Below, in pieces: positions 10,169 through 19,072 of a stretch of 64,000 bases of DNA. The stretch's first letter is position 1. Every line of letters begins with the position of its first letter. The stretch covers positions 3,526,501 to 3,590,500 of the forward strand of contig NZ_CP030265.1 in the NCBI RefSeq assembly GCF_008843145.1, given 5' to 3'. The stretch comes from Skermanella pratensis. Its GTDB lineage: Bacteria; Pseudomonadota; Alphaproteobacteria; Azospirillales; Azospirillaceae. The notes beneath the pieces were generated by a model. That model did not search any database. It was not told where the DNA came from and saw only the letters and a program-made list of their open reading frames with translations. The position numbers were made by a program, and so were the translations under genes.

Positions 10169-10594
10169 ATGACGACGGCTTTGCCGAGCGCCGTGCCGGA
10201 CAGGAAGTCTGCGGAAGATATGCCGCCGGCCCGGCATTCCGCGCAGGTGATGATCGTGGAGGACGAGCCGCTGGTGGCCCTGGAACTCCGGATCCTGGTC
10301 GAGGGCATGGGGCATCGGGTATGCGCGGTGGTGGATACCGAGGCCGATGCGGTGCGCCAGGCCGACGCGACGGCGCCCGACCTGGTGATCGCCGATATCC
10401 AGCTCCGGCAGGGCAACGGGGTCAATGCCATGGAGCGGATTGCCAAAGACCGCGACGTTCCGGTGATCTTCGTCTCCGGCAATCATGCTTTTTCCCCCAA
10501 CCCGCAGATCCGGACTGCCCGCTTCATTGCCAAACCCTTCCGCGTCGAGAGCCTCAGGCAAGCAGTCGCCGACCTTTTCAGCGGCGTGGCCTGA
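10169..10594 (+). CDS. Single-domain response regulator (CheY-like)
   Basis: About 141 residues: one receiver domain after a ~20-residue Pro/Ala leader. The acidic pair is in MIVEDEPL, the phospho-acceptor Asp is in LVIADIQLRQGNGV, the Thr/Ser switch position is in VIFVSGN and the Lys is in FIAKPFR. There is no output domain. The start at ATG 10169 has GGGGA 8 bases upstream; ATG 10154 is an alternative. The downstream HisKA_2 kinase reading frame overlaps its end, so the two are co-expressed and probably partners. Receivers paired with HisKA_2-type kinases are known in alphaproteobacteria, for example in general stress signalling, but PhyR-type domains are absent here. Confidence 0.88.
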   Translation: MTTALPSAVPDRKSAEDMPPARHSAQVMIVEDEPLVALELRILVEGMGHRVCAVVDTEADAVRQADATAPDLVIADIQLRQGNGVNAMERIAKDRDVPVIFVSGNHAFSPNPQIRTARFIAKPFRVESLRQAVADLFSGVA

Positions 10595-12197
10595 AACCGC
10601 GCGTCGCTGGCGGCTGATCCGCCAGGGCAGTACGGCGAGCACCATCTATCTCAGCATCTTCGCCCTGCTGGTGATCGTAACGGCCGCCTCGTGGCTGATC
10701 TACGACGCCCGGCGCAACCTGGTGCTGGAAGCGCAGCGGACGGCGGGCACCGCGGCCTTCTTCCTGGCCGACCATGCGGCAAGGCTGTTCGAGGCATCCG
10801 ACTTGGCGCTGCTGGAGGCGACCAACGCCGTCGAGGCGATGGACTGGGACCGGGTCGCCGACGACAAAGGATTGTGGGAACGGCTGCGGGGCCTCAGCGA
10901 CCGGCTTTCCTACATCGATCATATCTGGCTGAACGACAGCAGCGGCCAGCTGCGCATGAGCACGATAGCCCTGCCGACGCCGCCCAGCACGGCGGGAGAC
11001 CGCGACTTCTTCCGCGCTCACCAGGAACCCGACAGCGGACTGTTCATCGGCGAGCTGATCATCGGCAGGGTCACCGGGGAACCGACCTTCCTGCTGAGCC
11101 GCCGGCTCTCGGCCGAGGACGGGACCCTGCGCGGCGTGGTCTCCCTGACCATCGACCTGACCTATTTCTCGACCCTCTACGGCTCCCTCAACCTGCGGCT
11201 CGATCCGGTGATCAGCCTGGTGCGGGCACTTGACGGCTCGATCCTGACCCGCGTCCCGCCGGGCGAGCCGCAGCCCCTGCCCGACCTGCCGATCCCGGCC
11301 GGCGCCGGATCGGGATTGAGCGGCCCGTCCCACTTCGTCGACTGGGATACGCCCGTCCATGCCTTCCACAAGGCCGAGCGCCTGCCGCTCCATGTCAGCG
11401 TGGCGGTGCCAAACCGGAACATCACCCGGGAATGGGCATCGCAGATCTGGATCTACTGGGTGGTCGCCGGCGTGGCGGGCATGGCCTTGTGGCCGCTGTC
11501 GGTCATGGCGGTGCGCCAGGCCCGGGCGGACCGGATCGCCAAGGAAACCCTGGAGCAGCGGGTGGAGGAACGCACGCGCCAGCTCACCGCCGCCAACGCG
11601 CAGCTAGAGACGCTGTTCCAGGAGGTCCACCACCGGGTAAAGAACAACCTTCAGGTCATCACGTCGCTGCTCCGGCTCCAGGCGGCGCGGTCCACCGATG
11701 CGGAGACCCGGTCGTCCCTCCAGCAGAGCGTGGACCGCGTCCACGCCATGAGCCTGGTCCACCACCTGCTCTACAGTTCGAAGGAACTGACCGACGTCGA
11801 TTTCGCGACATATCTCGGCGAACTGGCGGCGAACCTGCAGAGCGCCTACGGGACCGAGAACCAGGTCCGCCTGGACATCGACGTGGGAGATGCCTGGTTC
11901 CCGCTGAACCGGGCGATCCCGCTGTGCCTGATCGTCAACGAAGTGATGTCCAACGCGTTCAAGCACGCCTTTCCGCAGGGCCGGAACGGGACCCTGCGCA
12001 TCCGGCTGCGCGGGACGGGTGCCGCCTTCGAACTGCTGATCGAGGACGACGGCGCCGGTTTGCCGGAAGGCTTCGACCCGGCGCGCGGCAAGGGCCTGGG
12101 AATGCAGATCATCCACTCGCTGGCGGTCCAGCTGGAGGGATCCGTGACGTTCGGACCGTCCGAGGGCGGCGGCTCAGCCTTCCGGCTCGCCTTCTGA
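10485..12197 (+). CDS. HisKA_2-type membrane sensor histidine kinase
   Basis: Sensor kinase with a periplasmic Cache-like sensor. A first membrane helix (STIYLSIFALLVIVTAASWL) lies about 50 residues in and a second (IYWVVAGVAGMALWPLSVMA) at about residue 325. The ~250-residue loop between them has a dCache feel (RDFFRAHQEP, GRVTGEPTFLLSRRL). A coiled linker (EQRVEERTRQLTAANAQLETL) leads to the HisKA_2 motif EVHHRVKNNLQVITSLLRLQ. An ATPase domain follows with NEVMSNAFKHAF, EDDGAGLP and GKGLGMQI. The start is uncertain: ATG 10485 makes a 110-bp overlap with the response regulator, and a TTG at 10527 or a CTG near 10612 are alternatives. The 3' end overlaps the convergent helicase by 24 bp. Confidence 0.85.
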   Translation: MLFPPTRRSGLPASLPNPSASRASGKQSPTFSAAWPETARRWRLIRQGSTASTIYLSIFALLVIVTAASWLIYDARRNLVLEAQRTAGTAAFFLADHAARLFEASDLALLEATNAVEAMDWDRVADDKGLWERLRGLSDRLSYIDHIWLNDSSGQLRMSTIALPTPPSTAGDRDFFRAHQEPDSGLFIGELIIGRVTGEPTFLLSRRLSAEDGTLRGVVSLTIDLTYFSTLYGSLNLRLDPVISLVRALDGSILTRVPPGEPQPLPDLPIPAGAGSGLSGPSHFVDWDTPVHAFHKAERLPLHVSVAVPNRNITREWASQIWIYWVVAGVAGMALWPLSVMAVRQARADRIAKETLEQRVEERTRQLTAANAQLETLFQEVHHRVKNNLQVITSLLRLQAARSTDAETRSSLQQSVDRVHAMSLVHHLLYSSKELTDVDFATYLGELAANLQSAYGTENQVRLDIDVGDAWFPLNRAIPLCLIVNEVMSNAFKHAFPQGRNGTLRIRLRGTGAAFELLIEDDGAGLPEGFDPARGKGLGMQIIHSLAVQLEGSVTFGPSEGGGSAFRLAF

Positions 12198-14978
12198 GGG
12201 CGACGGGGCGAGGAATTCCCGCGTCGCCCGGACGGCCTCGGCGAGGCCGACCCGGCGCAGTTCGACGCCGTCCGGGAAGGCACCGGCCAGTCTTGACGGC
12301 ATCATCGGGTCGAGCAGGACGAACACGCCGGTATCGTCGGCCCGGCGGACCAGCCGGCCGAACGCCTGCTTCAGCCGCAGGCGGGTGATCATGTCGTCGT
12401 ACCGCTTGGCGCCGAACGCCTCCCGGCGGGCCCGGTGCAGGATGTCGGGACGCGGCCAGGGCACGCGGTCGAACACGATCAGGCGGAGCGAGCGGCCGGG
12501 AACGTCAACGCCGTCGCGCACAGCGTCGGTGCCCAGCAGGCAGGCTTGTTCCTCGCCCCGGAAGATGTCGATCAGGGTCGAGACGTCGAGCCCGTCCACA
12601 TGCTGGCCGTAGAGCGGCAGGCCGGCCAGTTCCAGCGGTTCGGCGATGCGCTGGTAGACCGCCCGCAGCCGGCTGATCGCGGTGAACAAGCCGAGCGCCC
12701 CGCCGCCGGCCGCGAGGAACAGCTCGCGGTAGGCGGCGGCCACCTGGACAAGGTCGTCCTTGCGGACGTCGTTGACCACCATGACCCGGGTGCGCGCCGG
12801 ATAGTCGAAGGGCGACGGCACGCTGGCCCGCAGCGCCGGCCAGGCCATGTGGATCGCGCCGGTGCGGACGGACGCCGCCAGCCAGTCCTGCTCCACGTCT
12901 CCCGTGCCGTCGGTCAGGGTGGCCGAGGTCACCACCATGCCGTGGGCTTGGGCACCGACGGTCGCGACGAACGGAATGGTGGGGTCGACATAGTGCCGGT
13001 ACATGCCGACATCCAGGTCGCGGCCGTCCTGCCGCTCGATCCCGAACCAGTCGACGAACCCGGGCGGGGTCGGCTTGCCGATGCTTCCGAGCATGTCGCG
13101 CCAGCCCTTCAGCGTGACGCTGCCGCGCCGCTGGAGACTGCGGCAGACGGCCTCGATCCGCCGGCGGGTGTCGCTGTCCAGTTCGGCCGCATCGGTGTCG
13201 AGTCGGGCCGCCAGGCGCTTGGACAGTTCCTCCAGCGGTTCCTGCAGGCGGCCGAGGGCCTTCTCCAGCTCGACGGCGGCGGCTTCCAGGCCGTCCACCG
13301 GGTCGGCGGTCTCCGTCTCCAGGCTGTAGAAGCTGTCGCGGCCGTGGGCCCGGGCATGGACCTGGCGGCGGACCATCAGCAGGAACGCCTCGGCCGCCCC
13401 CGTACCCATCTGGTCCGTCAGTCGGTTGGACCAGCCCTCCCCGGGAAGCGCCCGGGCCGCCATCACCACGTCGTCGACCAGGGCGGCGCTGTCCTCGTCG
13501 GCGGCGACCAGATCCTCGACCCGCCGCTTCAGGCCGCGCGCCCGGCTGCTGCGCCCGCCCTCGGCGCCAAGCAGCCAGCGGCGAAGCTCGGCCGTCTCCT
13601 GAGCGGTCAGGTGGCCGGCGAAGGCGCTGTCGGCGGCGTCGAAGACATGGTGCCCCTCGTCGAAGACGTATCGGGTCGGGGCCGTGGTTTCTTCCCCGCC
13701 GAGTGCGGCCTGGATCATCACCAGCGCGTGGTTGGCGATCACGATGTCGGCCTTGCGGGCGCGGCGGATCGTGTTCTCGATGAAGCATTTGCGGTAGTGC
13801 TGGCAGGCCGAGTAGATGCATTCCCCGCGCCGGTCGGCGAGCGTGACGGTGCGCGCCCGGCCGACCAGGCCGGGCAGCCAGCCGGGGAAGTCGCCGCCCT
13901 GCATGTCGCCGTCGCGGGTGGCGGCGGCCCAGCGGACCATCAGGCCCAGGGCGGTCGCATAGGCCGGCATCGACGGCAGGGTGGCGACCGCCTCCTCCAG
14001 GTTGAGCAGGCAGAGGTAGTTCTCCCGGCCCTTGCGGAGCACGACCTTGCGCGCCTTCACTTCCGGGTCCGCGTGCAGCCGGTCCAGCTCTCCGTCGATC
14101 TGGTGCTGCAGGTTGCGGGTGTAGGTCGAGATCCAGACGGAGCCGCGGTTGATCTCCGCCCAGAGGCTGGCGGGCGCCAGGTAGCCCAGGGTCTTGCCGA
14201 CGCCGGTCCCCGCCTCCGCCAGCACCAGGTTCGGTGTTCCGGGATAGTTGCGCGGCGTGAAGGCGGTGCTGACCGCGCTGGCATAGTCGGACTGCTGCGG
14301 CCGCGGCTCGGCCGCCTTGCCTCGGATGCCGGCCTGGAGCAGGTCGGCGAGGCGGCGGCGCGCGTCATTGGCGTGGACGGCGACCTGGCCGGGCGGCGGT
14401 TCGGGAGCGCCCTCCTCCCATTCCGGCAGGCGCTTCCAGACCTGGAACGCGCCGAGCGCGCGGCGGCCCGGCGGGCCGTTGGGGGCGCCCAGCGCGGACA
14501 GCACGAAGGGCGCCCAGCCCCAGGCATAGCCTTGGGCGCCCGCCCCCATGTACCAGGCGATGGCGACCGGATCGGACTTCTCCTCCCTCTCGGGATCGGT
14601 CAGGTCGGTCAGGAGCTGGCGGGTGGCGCGGATCAGGGTCAGCGCGTCGTCCTCCGCGCCGTCGGGCTTCGGCAGGCCGAGCGCCTCCGCCAGGCCGCGC
14701 GGGGTCGGCACGACGAAGCGGGCGGGGTGGACGAAGGCGAACAATTCCAGCAGGTCGAGTGCCGCGAAGCGGTCCGCGTTCACCCGGCGCCCCAGCGCCC
14801 GGGCGTGGCAGACCAGCAGCGTCTCGCGCTGTAGCCTGCGCCGGGCCTCGTCGAGATCGATGGTGTCGATCTCGCCGTCGGCGGTCAGCCAGACGGCCCG
14901 CCGCGCCCCGGCGACCAGCGCGGGCACGTCGGGCAACAGCAGGCGCCGCGACGGCGCGGGGGATTGAACGATGTCCAT
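12174..14978 (-). CDS. DinG/XPD-like ATP-dependent DNA helicase
   Basis: A ~934-residue superfamily 2 helicase with an iron-sulfur cluster signature. The Walker A motif GTGVGKTLGYLAPA is near residue 262. Cysteines spaced as in XPD/DinG follow (YLCLLN, then CIYSACQHYRKCF). The DEAH-like box is FDEGHHVFD near residue 440, and later motifs include VTSATLTDG, LGTDAVRDGVDVPG and QAFGRLVRRADD. It should unwind DNA in repair or at replication obstacles. The extra ~230 N-terminal residues (a nuclease-like or specificity region, WLTADGEIDT) are typical of the alphaproteobacterial version. ATG 14978 is preferred over the GTG immediately before it. Its 3' end overlaps the sensor kinase gene tail-to-tail. 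Confidence 0.88.
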   Translation of the reverse strand: MDIVQSPAPSRRLLLPDVPALVAGARRAVWLTADGEIDTIDLDEARRRLQRETLLVCHARALGRRVNADRFAALDLLELFAFVHPARFVVPTPRGLAEALGLPKPDGAEDDALTLIRATRQLLTDLTDPEREEKSDPVAIAWYMGAGAQGYAWGWAPFVLSALGAPNGPPGRRALGAFQVWKRLPEWEEGAPEPPPGQVAVHANDARRRLADLLQAGIRGKAAEPRPQQSDYASAVSTAFTPRNYPGTPNLVLAEAGTGVGKTLGYLAPASLWAEINRGSVWISTYTRNLQHQIDGELDRLHADPEVKARKVVLRKGRENYLCLLNLEEAVATLPSMPAYATALGLMVRWAAATRDGDMQGGDFPGWLPGLVGRARTVTLADRRGECIYSACQHYRKCFIENTIRRARKADIVIANHALVMIQAALGGEETTAPTRYVFDEGHHVFDAADSAFAGHLTAQETAELRRWLLGAEGGRSSRARGLKRRVEDLVAADEDSAALVDDVVMAARALPGEGWSNRLTDQMGTGAAEAFLLMVRRQVHARAHGRDSFYSLETETADPVDGLEAAAVELEKALGRLQEPLEELSKRLAARLDTDAAELDSDTRRRIEAVCRSLQRRGSVTLKGWRDMLGSIGKPTPPGFVDWFGIERQDGRDLDVGMYRHYVDPTIPFVATVGAQAHGMVVTSATLTDGTGDVEQDWLAASVRTGAIHMAWPALRASVPSPFDYPARTRVMVVNDVRKDDLVQVAAAYRELFLAAGGGALGLFTAISRLRAVYQRIAEPLELAGLPLYGQHVDGLDVSTLIDIFRGEEQACLLGTDAVRDGVDVPGRSLRLIVFDRVPWPRPDILHRARREAFGAKRYDDMITRLRLKQAFGRLVRRADDTGVFVLLDPMMPSRLAGAFPDGVELRRVGLAEAVRATREFLAPSPSEGEPEG

Positions 14979-15089
14979 CACGGCCGCAGTATAGAAGCCC
15001 GGACGCCGCGGCGCGAGGGGAACAGGCCGAGGTTGCCTCCCCCTTCAGGGTGGTTATGATGGCCACCCCGTCCCCAGGCCGCAGGTCCC

Positions 15090-15800
15090 ATGTCCGTCCT
15101 CCAGCGAGTCTCCACCGCCCGGCCCCGGCGGCGCCTCCTTCCGGCCATTCTGGCGATCGGGCTGGGCGCCGCCGCGGTCACGGTCGGCTGGGTCGTGCTG
15201 TACAGGGTAGTGCCGCCGCCCGGCACGCCGCTGATGCTGATCCGGGCGGTCGAGGGGGCCGGGATCGAGAAGGACTGGGTCGGCCTGGAGAGTCTGTCGG
15301 GCACCCTGCCCCGGGCGGTGATCGCGTCGGAGGACAGTCTGTTCTGCAGCCATGCCGGCTTCGACTGGGAGTCGCTGCGCCAGGCCTGGCAGGGGAACAT
15401 GGCCGGCCGGTCGCTGAGGGGCGGCAGCACGATCACGATGCAGACCGCCAAGAACGCCTATCTGTGGCAGGACCGCAGATATCTTCGGAAGGGGCTGGAG
15501 GCCTGGTTCACGCTGTGGATCGAGCTGGTCTGGCCGAAGGCCCGGATCATGGAGGTCTACCTGAACATCATCGAGTGGGGCGACGGCATCTACGGCGCCG
15601 AGGCGGCCGCGCGCGCCTATTTCAACAAGCCGGCATCCGGCCTGACCCGGCGGGAGGCGGCCCTGATGGCGGCGGTGCTGCCCAACCCGCTGCGCTGGTC
15701 GCCCGCCAAGCCGACCCGCTACATCGCGGGCCGTGCCAACGTGATCCAGCAGCGCATGGCGATCGTGGAGCGCGACGGGCTGGCGGCCTGCGTCGACTGA
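15090..15800 (+). CDS. mtgA: Monofunctional biosynthetic peptidoglycan transglycosylase
   Basis: A 236-residue inner-membrane glycosyltransferase family 51 enzyme polymerising lipid II. One N-terminal membrane anchor (residues ~15-40) is followed by the GT51 motifs: ASEDSLFCSHAGFDW with the catalytic Glu, GGSTITMQTAKNAYLW, RKGLEAWFTLWIELVWPK, VYLNIIEWGDGIYGAE with the second Glu, and the terminal AALMAAVLPNPLRWSP. The length fits MtgA and there is no transpeptidase domain. Divergent from the helicase gene with about 110 bp between. Confidence 0.95.
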   Translation: MSVLQRVSTARPRRRLLPAILAIGLGAAAVTVGWVVLYRVVPPPGTPLMLIRAVEGAGIEKDWVGLESLSGTLPRAVIASEDSLFCSHAGFDWESLRQAWQGNMAGRSLRGGSTITMQTAKNAYLWQDRRYLRKGLEAWFTLWIELVWPKARIMEVYLNIIEWGDGIYGAEAAARAYFNKPASGLTRREAALMAAVLPNPLRWSPAKPTRYIAGRANVIQQRMAIVERDGLAACVD

Positions 15801-15873
15801 CCGGGGCCATCGCGGAAACCCTCGCGCGTTCTTTCTGTCGAGGTGCCCGATCCATCAACGAGAGGACCGGACC

Positions 15874-16146
15874 ATGTCGGAAACGACGACCGACCACGAC
15901 AAGATCCGCAATTGGGCCGAGCTGCACGGCGGCACGCCGGCGGTCGTGAAATCGACCCATGGCCGGGGCGGCGTCGGGATCATCCGGATCGAGTTCCCCG
16001 ATGCGCCCAACTCGAAGAACGACAGCCTGGAGGAGATCTCCTGGGAGGAGGAGTTCTTCAAGCGGTTCGACGATCACAAGTTCGCCATGGCGTTCGAGCC
16101 GAAGAGCAACTTCAACAAGATCATCAGCCGGGATTCGGCGAAGTAG
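15874..16146 (+). CDS. Conserved small hypothetical protein (90 aa)
   Basis: A short acidic soluble protein beginning MSETTTDHDKIRNWAE and ending SNFNKIISRDSAK. It contains a GGTPAVVKSTHGRGGVGIIR segment and an acidic SLEEISWEEEFFKRFDDHK segment. Very similar small proteins occur in rhizobia and Azospirillum, where they have sometimes been mislabelled as glucan-branching enzymes. The real function is unknown. GAGAGGA lies upstream at proper spacing. Stand-alone gene after mtgA. Confidence 0.8.
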   Translation: MSETTTDHDKIRNWAELHGGTPAVVKSTHGRGGVGIIRIEFPDAPNSKNDSLEEISWEEEFFKRFDDHKFAMAFEPKSNFNKIISRDSAK

Positions 16147-16264
16147 CGGGACAGGCCGTCCGGGGCCGGGCAGCAGTCTCCTCGGGATAACGTACCATCG
16201 GACACTTTGAGGGTAGCGGGCATTCGACACAAAATCGGGCCCCTGTCACCGCTGGGTGGACCCT

Positions 16265-16522
16265 ATGGAGCGCTTGGCTTCCGAGGACCTCGTTCGAACC
16301 GTGGTCGGCGCCTTTGCCCAAGCGAGGAGCGTGCGGCCGCATCCCGAAGCCGGATACCGGGCCGCCATAGCGATCCTGCTGAAATACAATCCAAAATTGA
16401 CGCTGGAGGAAGCCGCCGACCGCCTGATCGCGATGCTGTGCTACGCGGCATCCGAACGGCCCGAATGGCTCCAGGTCGAGCAACCTGTGGCCGGCGCCTT
16501 CCTGGAGCGGTGCCGCCGCTGA
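16265..16522 (+). CDS. Small hypothetical protein (85 aa)
   Basis: A helical, Ala-rich protein starting MERLASEDLVRTVVGAF and ending GAFLERCRR. A GTG at 16256 could add three residues. No family is recognised. Codon use matches neighbouring genes (GC-rich third positions), which supports it being real. It is followed tail-to-tail by the P450 gene 73 bp further on. Confidence 0.55.
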   Translation: MERLASEDLVRTVVGAFAQARSVRPHPEAGYRAAIAILLKYNPKLTLEEAADRLIAMLCYAASERPEWLQVEQPVAGAFLERCRR

Positions 16523-16595
16523 GGGCCGGGCGGCCGCCGGTGGCATGGCTGCGATTCCGGAGCAGGCCGGCCGACACCTTGGGCCGGTTGGCGCT

Positions 16596-18032
16596 CTAGC
16601 CCTCCGAACCGGCCCGACGCGACATGCTGAAATAGACGGCACGATCCGGCTGGGTCGTGATCACGGCCGTCGGCATGACCGGTGGATGTGGCTTCGGCAG
16701 ATCCAGCGAAAAGGTCGAGACCATGGCGGCCACGACAAGGACTGCCTCGGCCAGGGCGAACTGGGCACCGATGCAGACACGGGGTCCTGCGCCGAAGGGC
16801 AGATATGCGAACCGGCCGGGGGGAGCCGCATCGGGCAGGAAACGCCCGGGATCGAAAGCGTCCGGGTCCCGCCACAACTTTCGATGACGGTGCAGCACCC
16901 AGGGCGAGACCATCACAAGATCGCCGGGGCGCACCGGCACACCGCCGACGATGCCCTCGCCGATCGCCTCCCGCACGATGACGAACGCCGGGGGATAGAG
17001 ACGGAGCGCCTCCTGAACCACGGCCCGGGTCATGACGAGGCCGGGCAGCGCCAGGGCGGCCCCCTCGGCAGAAAGGTCGAGGCCCGCCGCCTCGCGCGCC
17101 ACGCTCTCCTGGACGTCCGGCGCCAGCGCCAGCAGGTACAGCGACCAGAAGATCGCGAGCGCCGTCGTCTCATGGCCGGCGACGATCATCGTGGCGACCT
17201 GGTCGCGCAGTTCGCCGGCCGGGATCTCCGCGCCCGTCCCGGGATCGCGGGCGGCGCGCATGAGATCGAACAGGTCGCGCGGCTTGTCGGCGACATCGGC
17301 GGGAGCCTTGAGGCGCTCCGCCATGATGGTCTCGACCAGCCCCATCCACTCGGTCCGGAAACGTCTCCGGGCCAGGTCATGCAGGTTGGGCACCGCCGCC
17401 GGCAGCAGGAAATCGAGCAGGTAGGGGCGGCCCAGCCGCTCCGCATAACGGGCGATGAGCCGGCGCATCGCCGCACCATGACCCGACATCTCCACCGAAA
17501 ACATCGACCGGCCCGCGATGTCGAGCGCCAGGTGCTGGCTGAAGGAAACCAGTTCGACAGGGCCCTTCATGGCCCGGGCGCCGATCCCGGCCAGCGCGTC
17601 CCGGGTCGCTTCGGCGATGTGTCCGACCAGAACCGGGATCGCCCGCGGGGTGAACGCCGGCGCCAGGGTCTGCCGTTGATGCCGCCATCGCTCGCCCTCG
17701 CTGAGGAGCAGACCGTCTCCCGCGAGCGGACGGATAACGCGGATCGAAGCCGGCGTCCGGCGGTAGTTCCCATGGTTGTCGACCAGCACATGGCGGATGC
17801 CGTCCGGGCTGCTGACGAGAACCCGACCCCGCCAGAGGAAGGACGACGCCATGACATCCAGCTCGTAGGCCTGCCGGGACCAGGCGGTCAGCGCGTTCGT
17901 GCGGAAGGCCTTGAGTTGCCTGTACCAGGGCAGCGGCGCTGGCGCCGGTTCCAGTCGGGGAGGAATCACAAGGGCCGGACCTTGGCCGGCCGGGGTGGGG
18001 CAATGGGGCTCGGGTAGGGTCGACGCTGTCAT
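16596..18032 (-). CDS. Cytochrome P450
   Basis: A 478-residue soluble bacterial P450. The I-helix oxygen-activation motif AGHETT lies near residue 270, the K-helix ExxR is in VVQEALRLYPPAF, and the haem-binding loop FGAGPRVCIGAQFALAE lies near residue 410 with the axial Cys. The YLPFGAGPR and AGDGLLLSEGERWRHQRQ segments resemble CYP102/CYP4-like fatty-acid hydroxylases more than class-I camphor types. No ferredoxin or reductase gene is adjacent, so redox partners must come from elsewhere. Substrate unknown. Confidence 0.93.
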   Translation of the reverse strand: MTASTLPEPHCPTPAGQGPALVIPPRLEPAPAPLPWYRQLKAFRTNALTAWSRQAYELDVMASSFLWRGRVLVSSPDGIRHVLVDNHGNYRRTPASIRVIRPLAGDGLLLSEGERWRHQRQTLAPAFTPRAIPVLVGHIAEATRDALAGIGARAMKGPVELVSFSQHLALDIAGRSMFSVEMSGHGAAMRRLIARYAERLGRPYLLDFLLPAAVPNLHDLARRRFRTEWMGLVETIMAERLKAPADVADKPRDLFDLMRAARDPGTGAEIPAGELRDQVATMIVAGHETTALAIFWSLYLLALAPDVQESVAREAAGLDLSAEGAALALPGLVMTRAVVQEALRLYPPAFVIVREAIGEGIVGGVPVRPGDLVMVSPWVLHRHRKLWRDPDAFDPGRFLPDAAPPGRFAYLPFGAGPRVCIGAQFALAEAVLVVAAMVSTFSLDLPKPHPPVMPTAVITTQPDRAVYFSMSRRAGSEG

Positions 18033-18180
18033 CCGTCACGCCCGCGTTCTGGTGCCGGGAACCCACTATAGCCCATTCCTGGCGGCCCTGGCGCTCTCTT
18101 CGGAGAAGGGTCCGGACGATACCGGCAGCGGCGGAAAAATCACTCCGACCCCGTTGCGGGAGCCGTTGCGGGAGCCGGTG

Positions 18181-18615
18181 TCACTCGGATGCCGAGGCGG
18201 GGATTCGGCAGCTGAACTCGCGACCGTGCAGGGTGCGGTACAGGGTCCGCAGCTTCTGCCGGTCGGCGTCGCGCAGGCAGCCGCGCATCAGGTCGTCGTG
18301 GAGTTGCACCGCCTGGGTGCGGTTCAGGCCGTGCCCCTTGGACAGCAGGACGGCGAGGAGAAGGGAGGCGTCGGCGTCGGTCCGGGCCTGGCGCTGGTCC
18401 GCGGCGGCCATGGCGCGCCGCAGGTCGCCGATGGCGTCCTCCTTGCCGTTGATCCTGCCGGAAGGATCGGCGTTGCGGGTCTGGAGCGGAGAAGGCCGGC
18501 CGCTGATGCCGAGGCGCTCGGCGGCGACCAATGCCGTTTCATGCGTCGGCGCGCCGCCGGTCCGGTTCCGGCGGCGGGACAGCAGGTTGGACAGGTGGTC
18601 AAACAGGCCAGCCAT
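18181..18615 (-). CDS. Hypothetical protein (144 aa)
   Basis: A soluble, Arg/Leu-rich, mostly helical protein: MAGLFDHLSNLLSRRRNR at the start, then TDADASLLLAVLLSKGHGLN, then RQKLRTLYRTLHGREFSC near the end. No signal peptide and no family recognised. It is 148 bp from the divergent-side end of the P450 start. Codon use is native-like. Moderate confidence that it is translated. Confidence 0.5.
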   Translation of the reverse strand: MAGLFDHLSNLLSRRRNRTGGAPTHETALVAAERLGISGRPSPLQTRNADPSGRINGKEDAIGDLRRAMAAADQRQARTDADASLLLAVLLSKGHGLNRTQAVQLHDDLMRGCLRDADRQKLRTLYRTLHGREFSCRIPASASE

Positions 18616-18718
18616 CCAAACTCGTCACCCTCCACCGGCCGCGGTTCGCGCACCCGAAGGAGTGCGTCGGAGGTAGTTACGCCATCTTCATTTATTTATA
18701 GTTAAGGGACGGCGGGCG

Positions 18719-18997
18719 GTGTCCACCAGCGCTTCGGCCGCCGCAGCGGCGGCAAGGCCGATACCGTCGGCGCTCACCATGAGGATGATCGTCTCCGGCG
18801 AGGGGCAGCTCGCCGGCGGTTTCGTCGGGCTGGCCGTCGAGGAGAGTTTGCATGGCATAGCCGCTATGACCGGGCGACGTCCTGCGGACCGGGGTACGGT
18901 GCGGATGCGCACCCTGACCTTCAATCGAAAGGACGAGGTGGTCCAACGCTTCACAGCCGTCCTCCTGGTGCCGCGGAGCGCCGGGTTGCCAGGGTAG
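18719..18997 (+). pseudogene. Possible decayed C-terminal fragment of a MaoC-like acyl dehydratase
   Basis: The 457 bp between the genes ending or starting at 18615 and 19073 hold an open frame of 92 codons. Its second half (RPADRGTVRMRTLTFNRKDE, then VVQRFTAVLLVPRS) looks like the end of a MaoC-type hydratase, a family in which RGTVRVRT..NQ.GEVV..F..T.LVPR is recurrent. The first half (an Ala run, then ALTMRMIVSGEGQLAGGFVG) does not match the hot-dog fold or its catalytic Asp/His. This suggests a truncated and scrambled remnant. An antisense frame covers the same bases and looks no better. Low confidence without a database comparison. Confidence 0.35.
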
Positions 18998-19072
18998 CGA
19001 CAGGTTGGTAATGGTTAGTTTACCAACATAGGGAGCGGCCGGGCATGGCGCCCGGCCCGGGGGAGCTTGACC

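Noticed and set aside
12435-14834. Long plus-strand frame opposite the helicase
   Set aside because: Same antisense artefact; the helicase carries clear motifs on the other strand.
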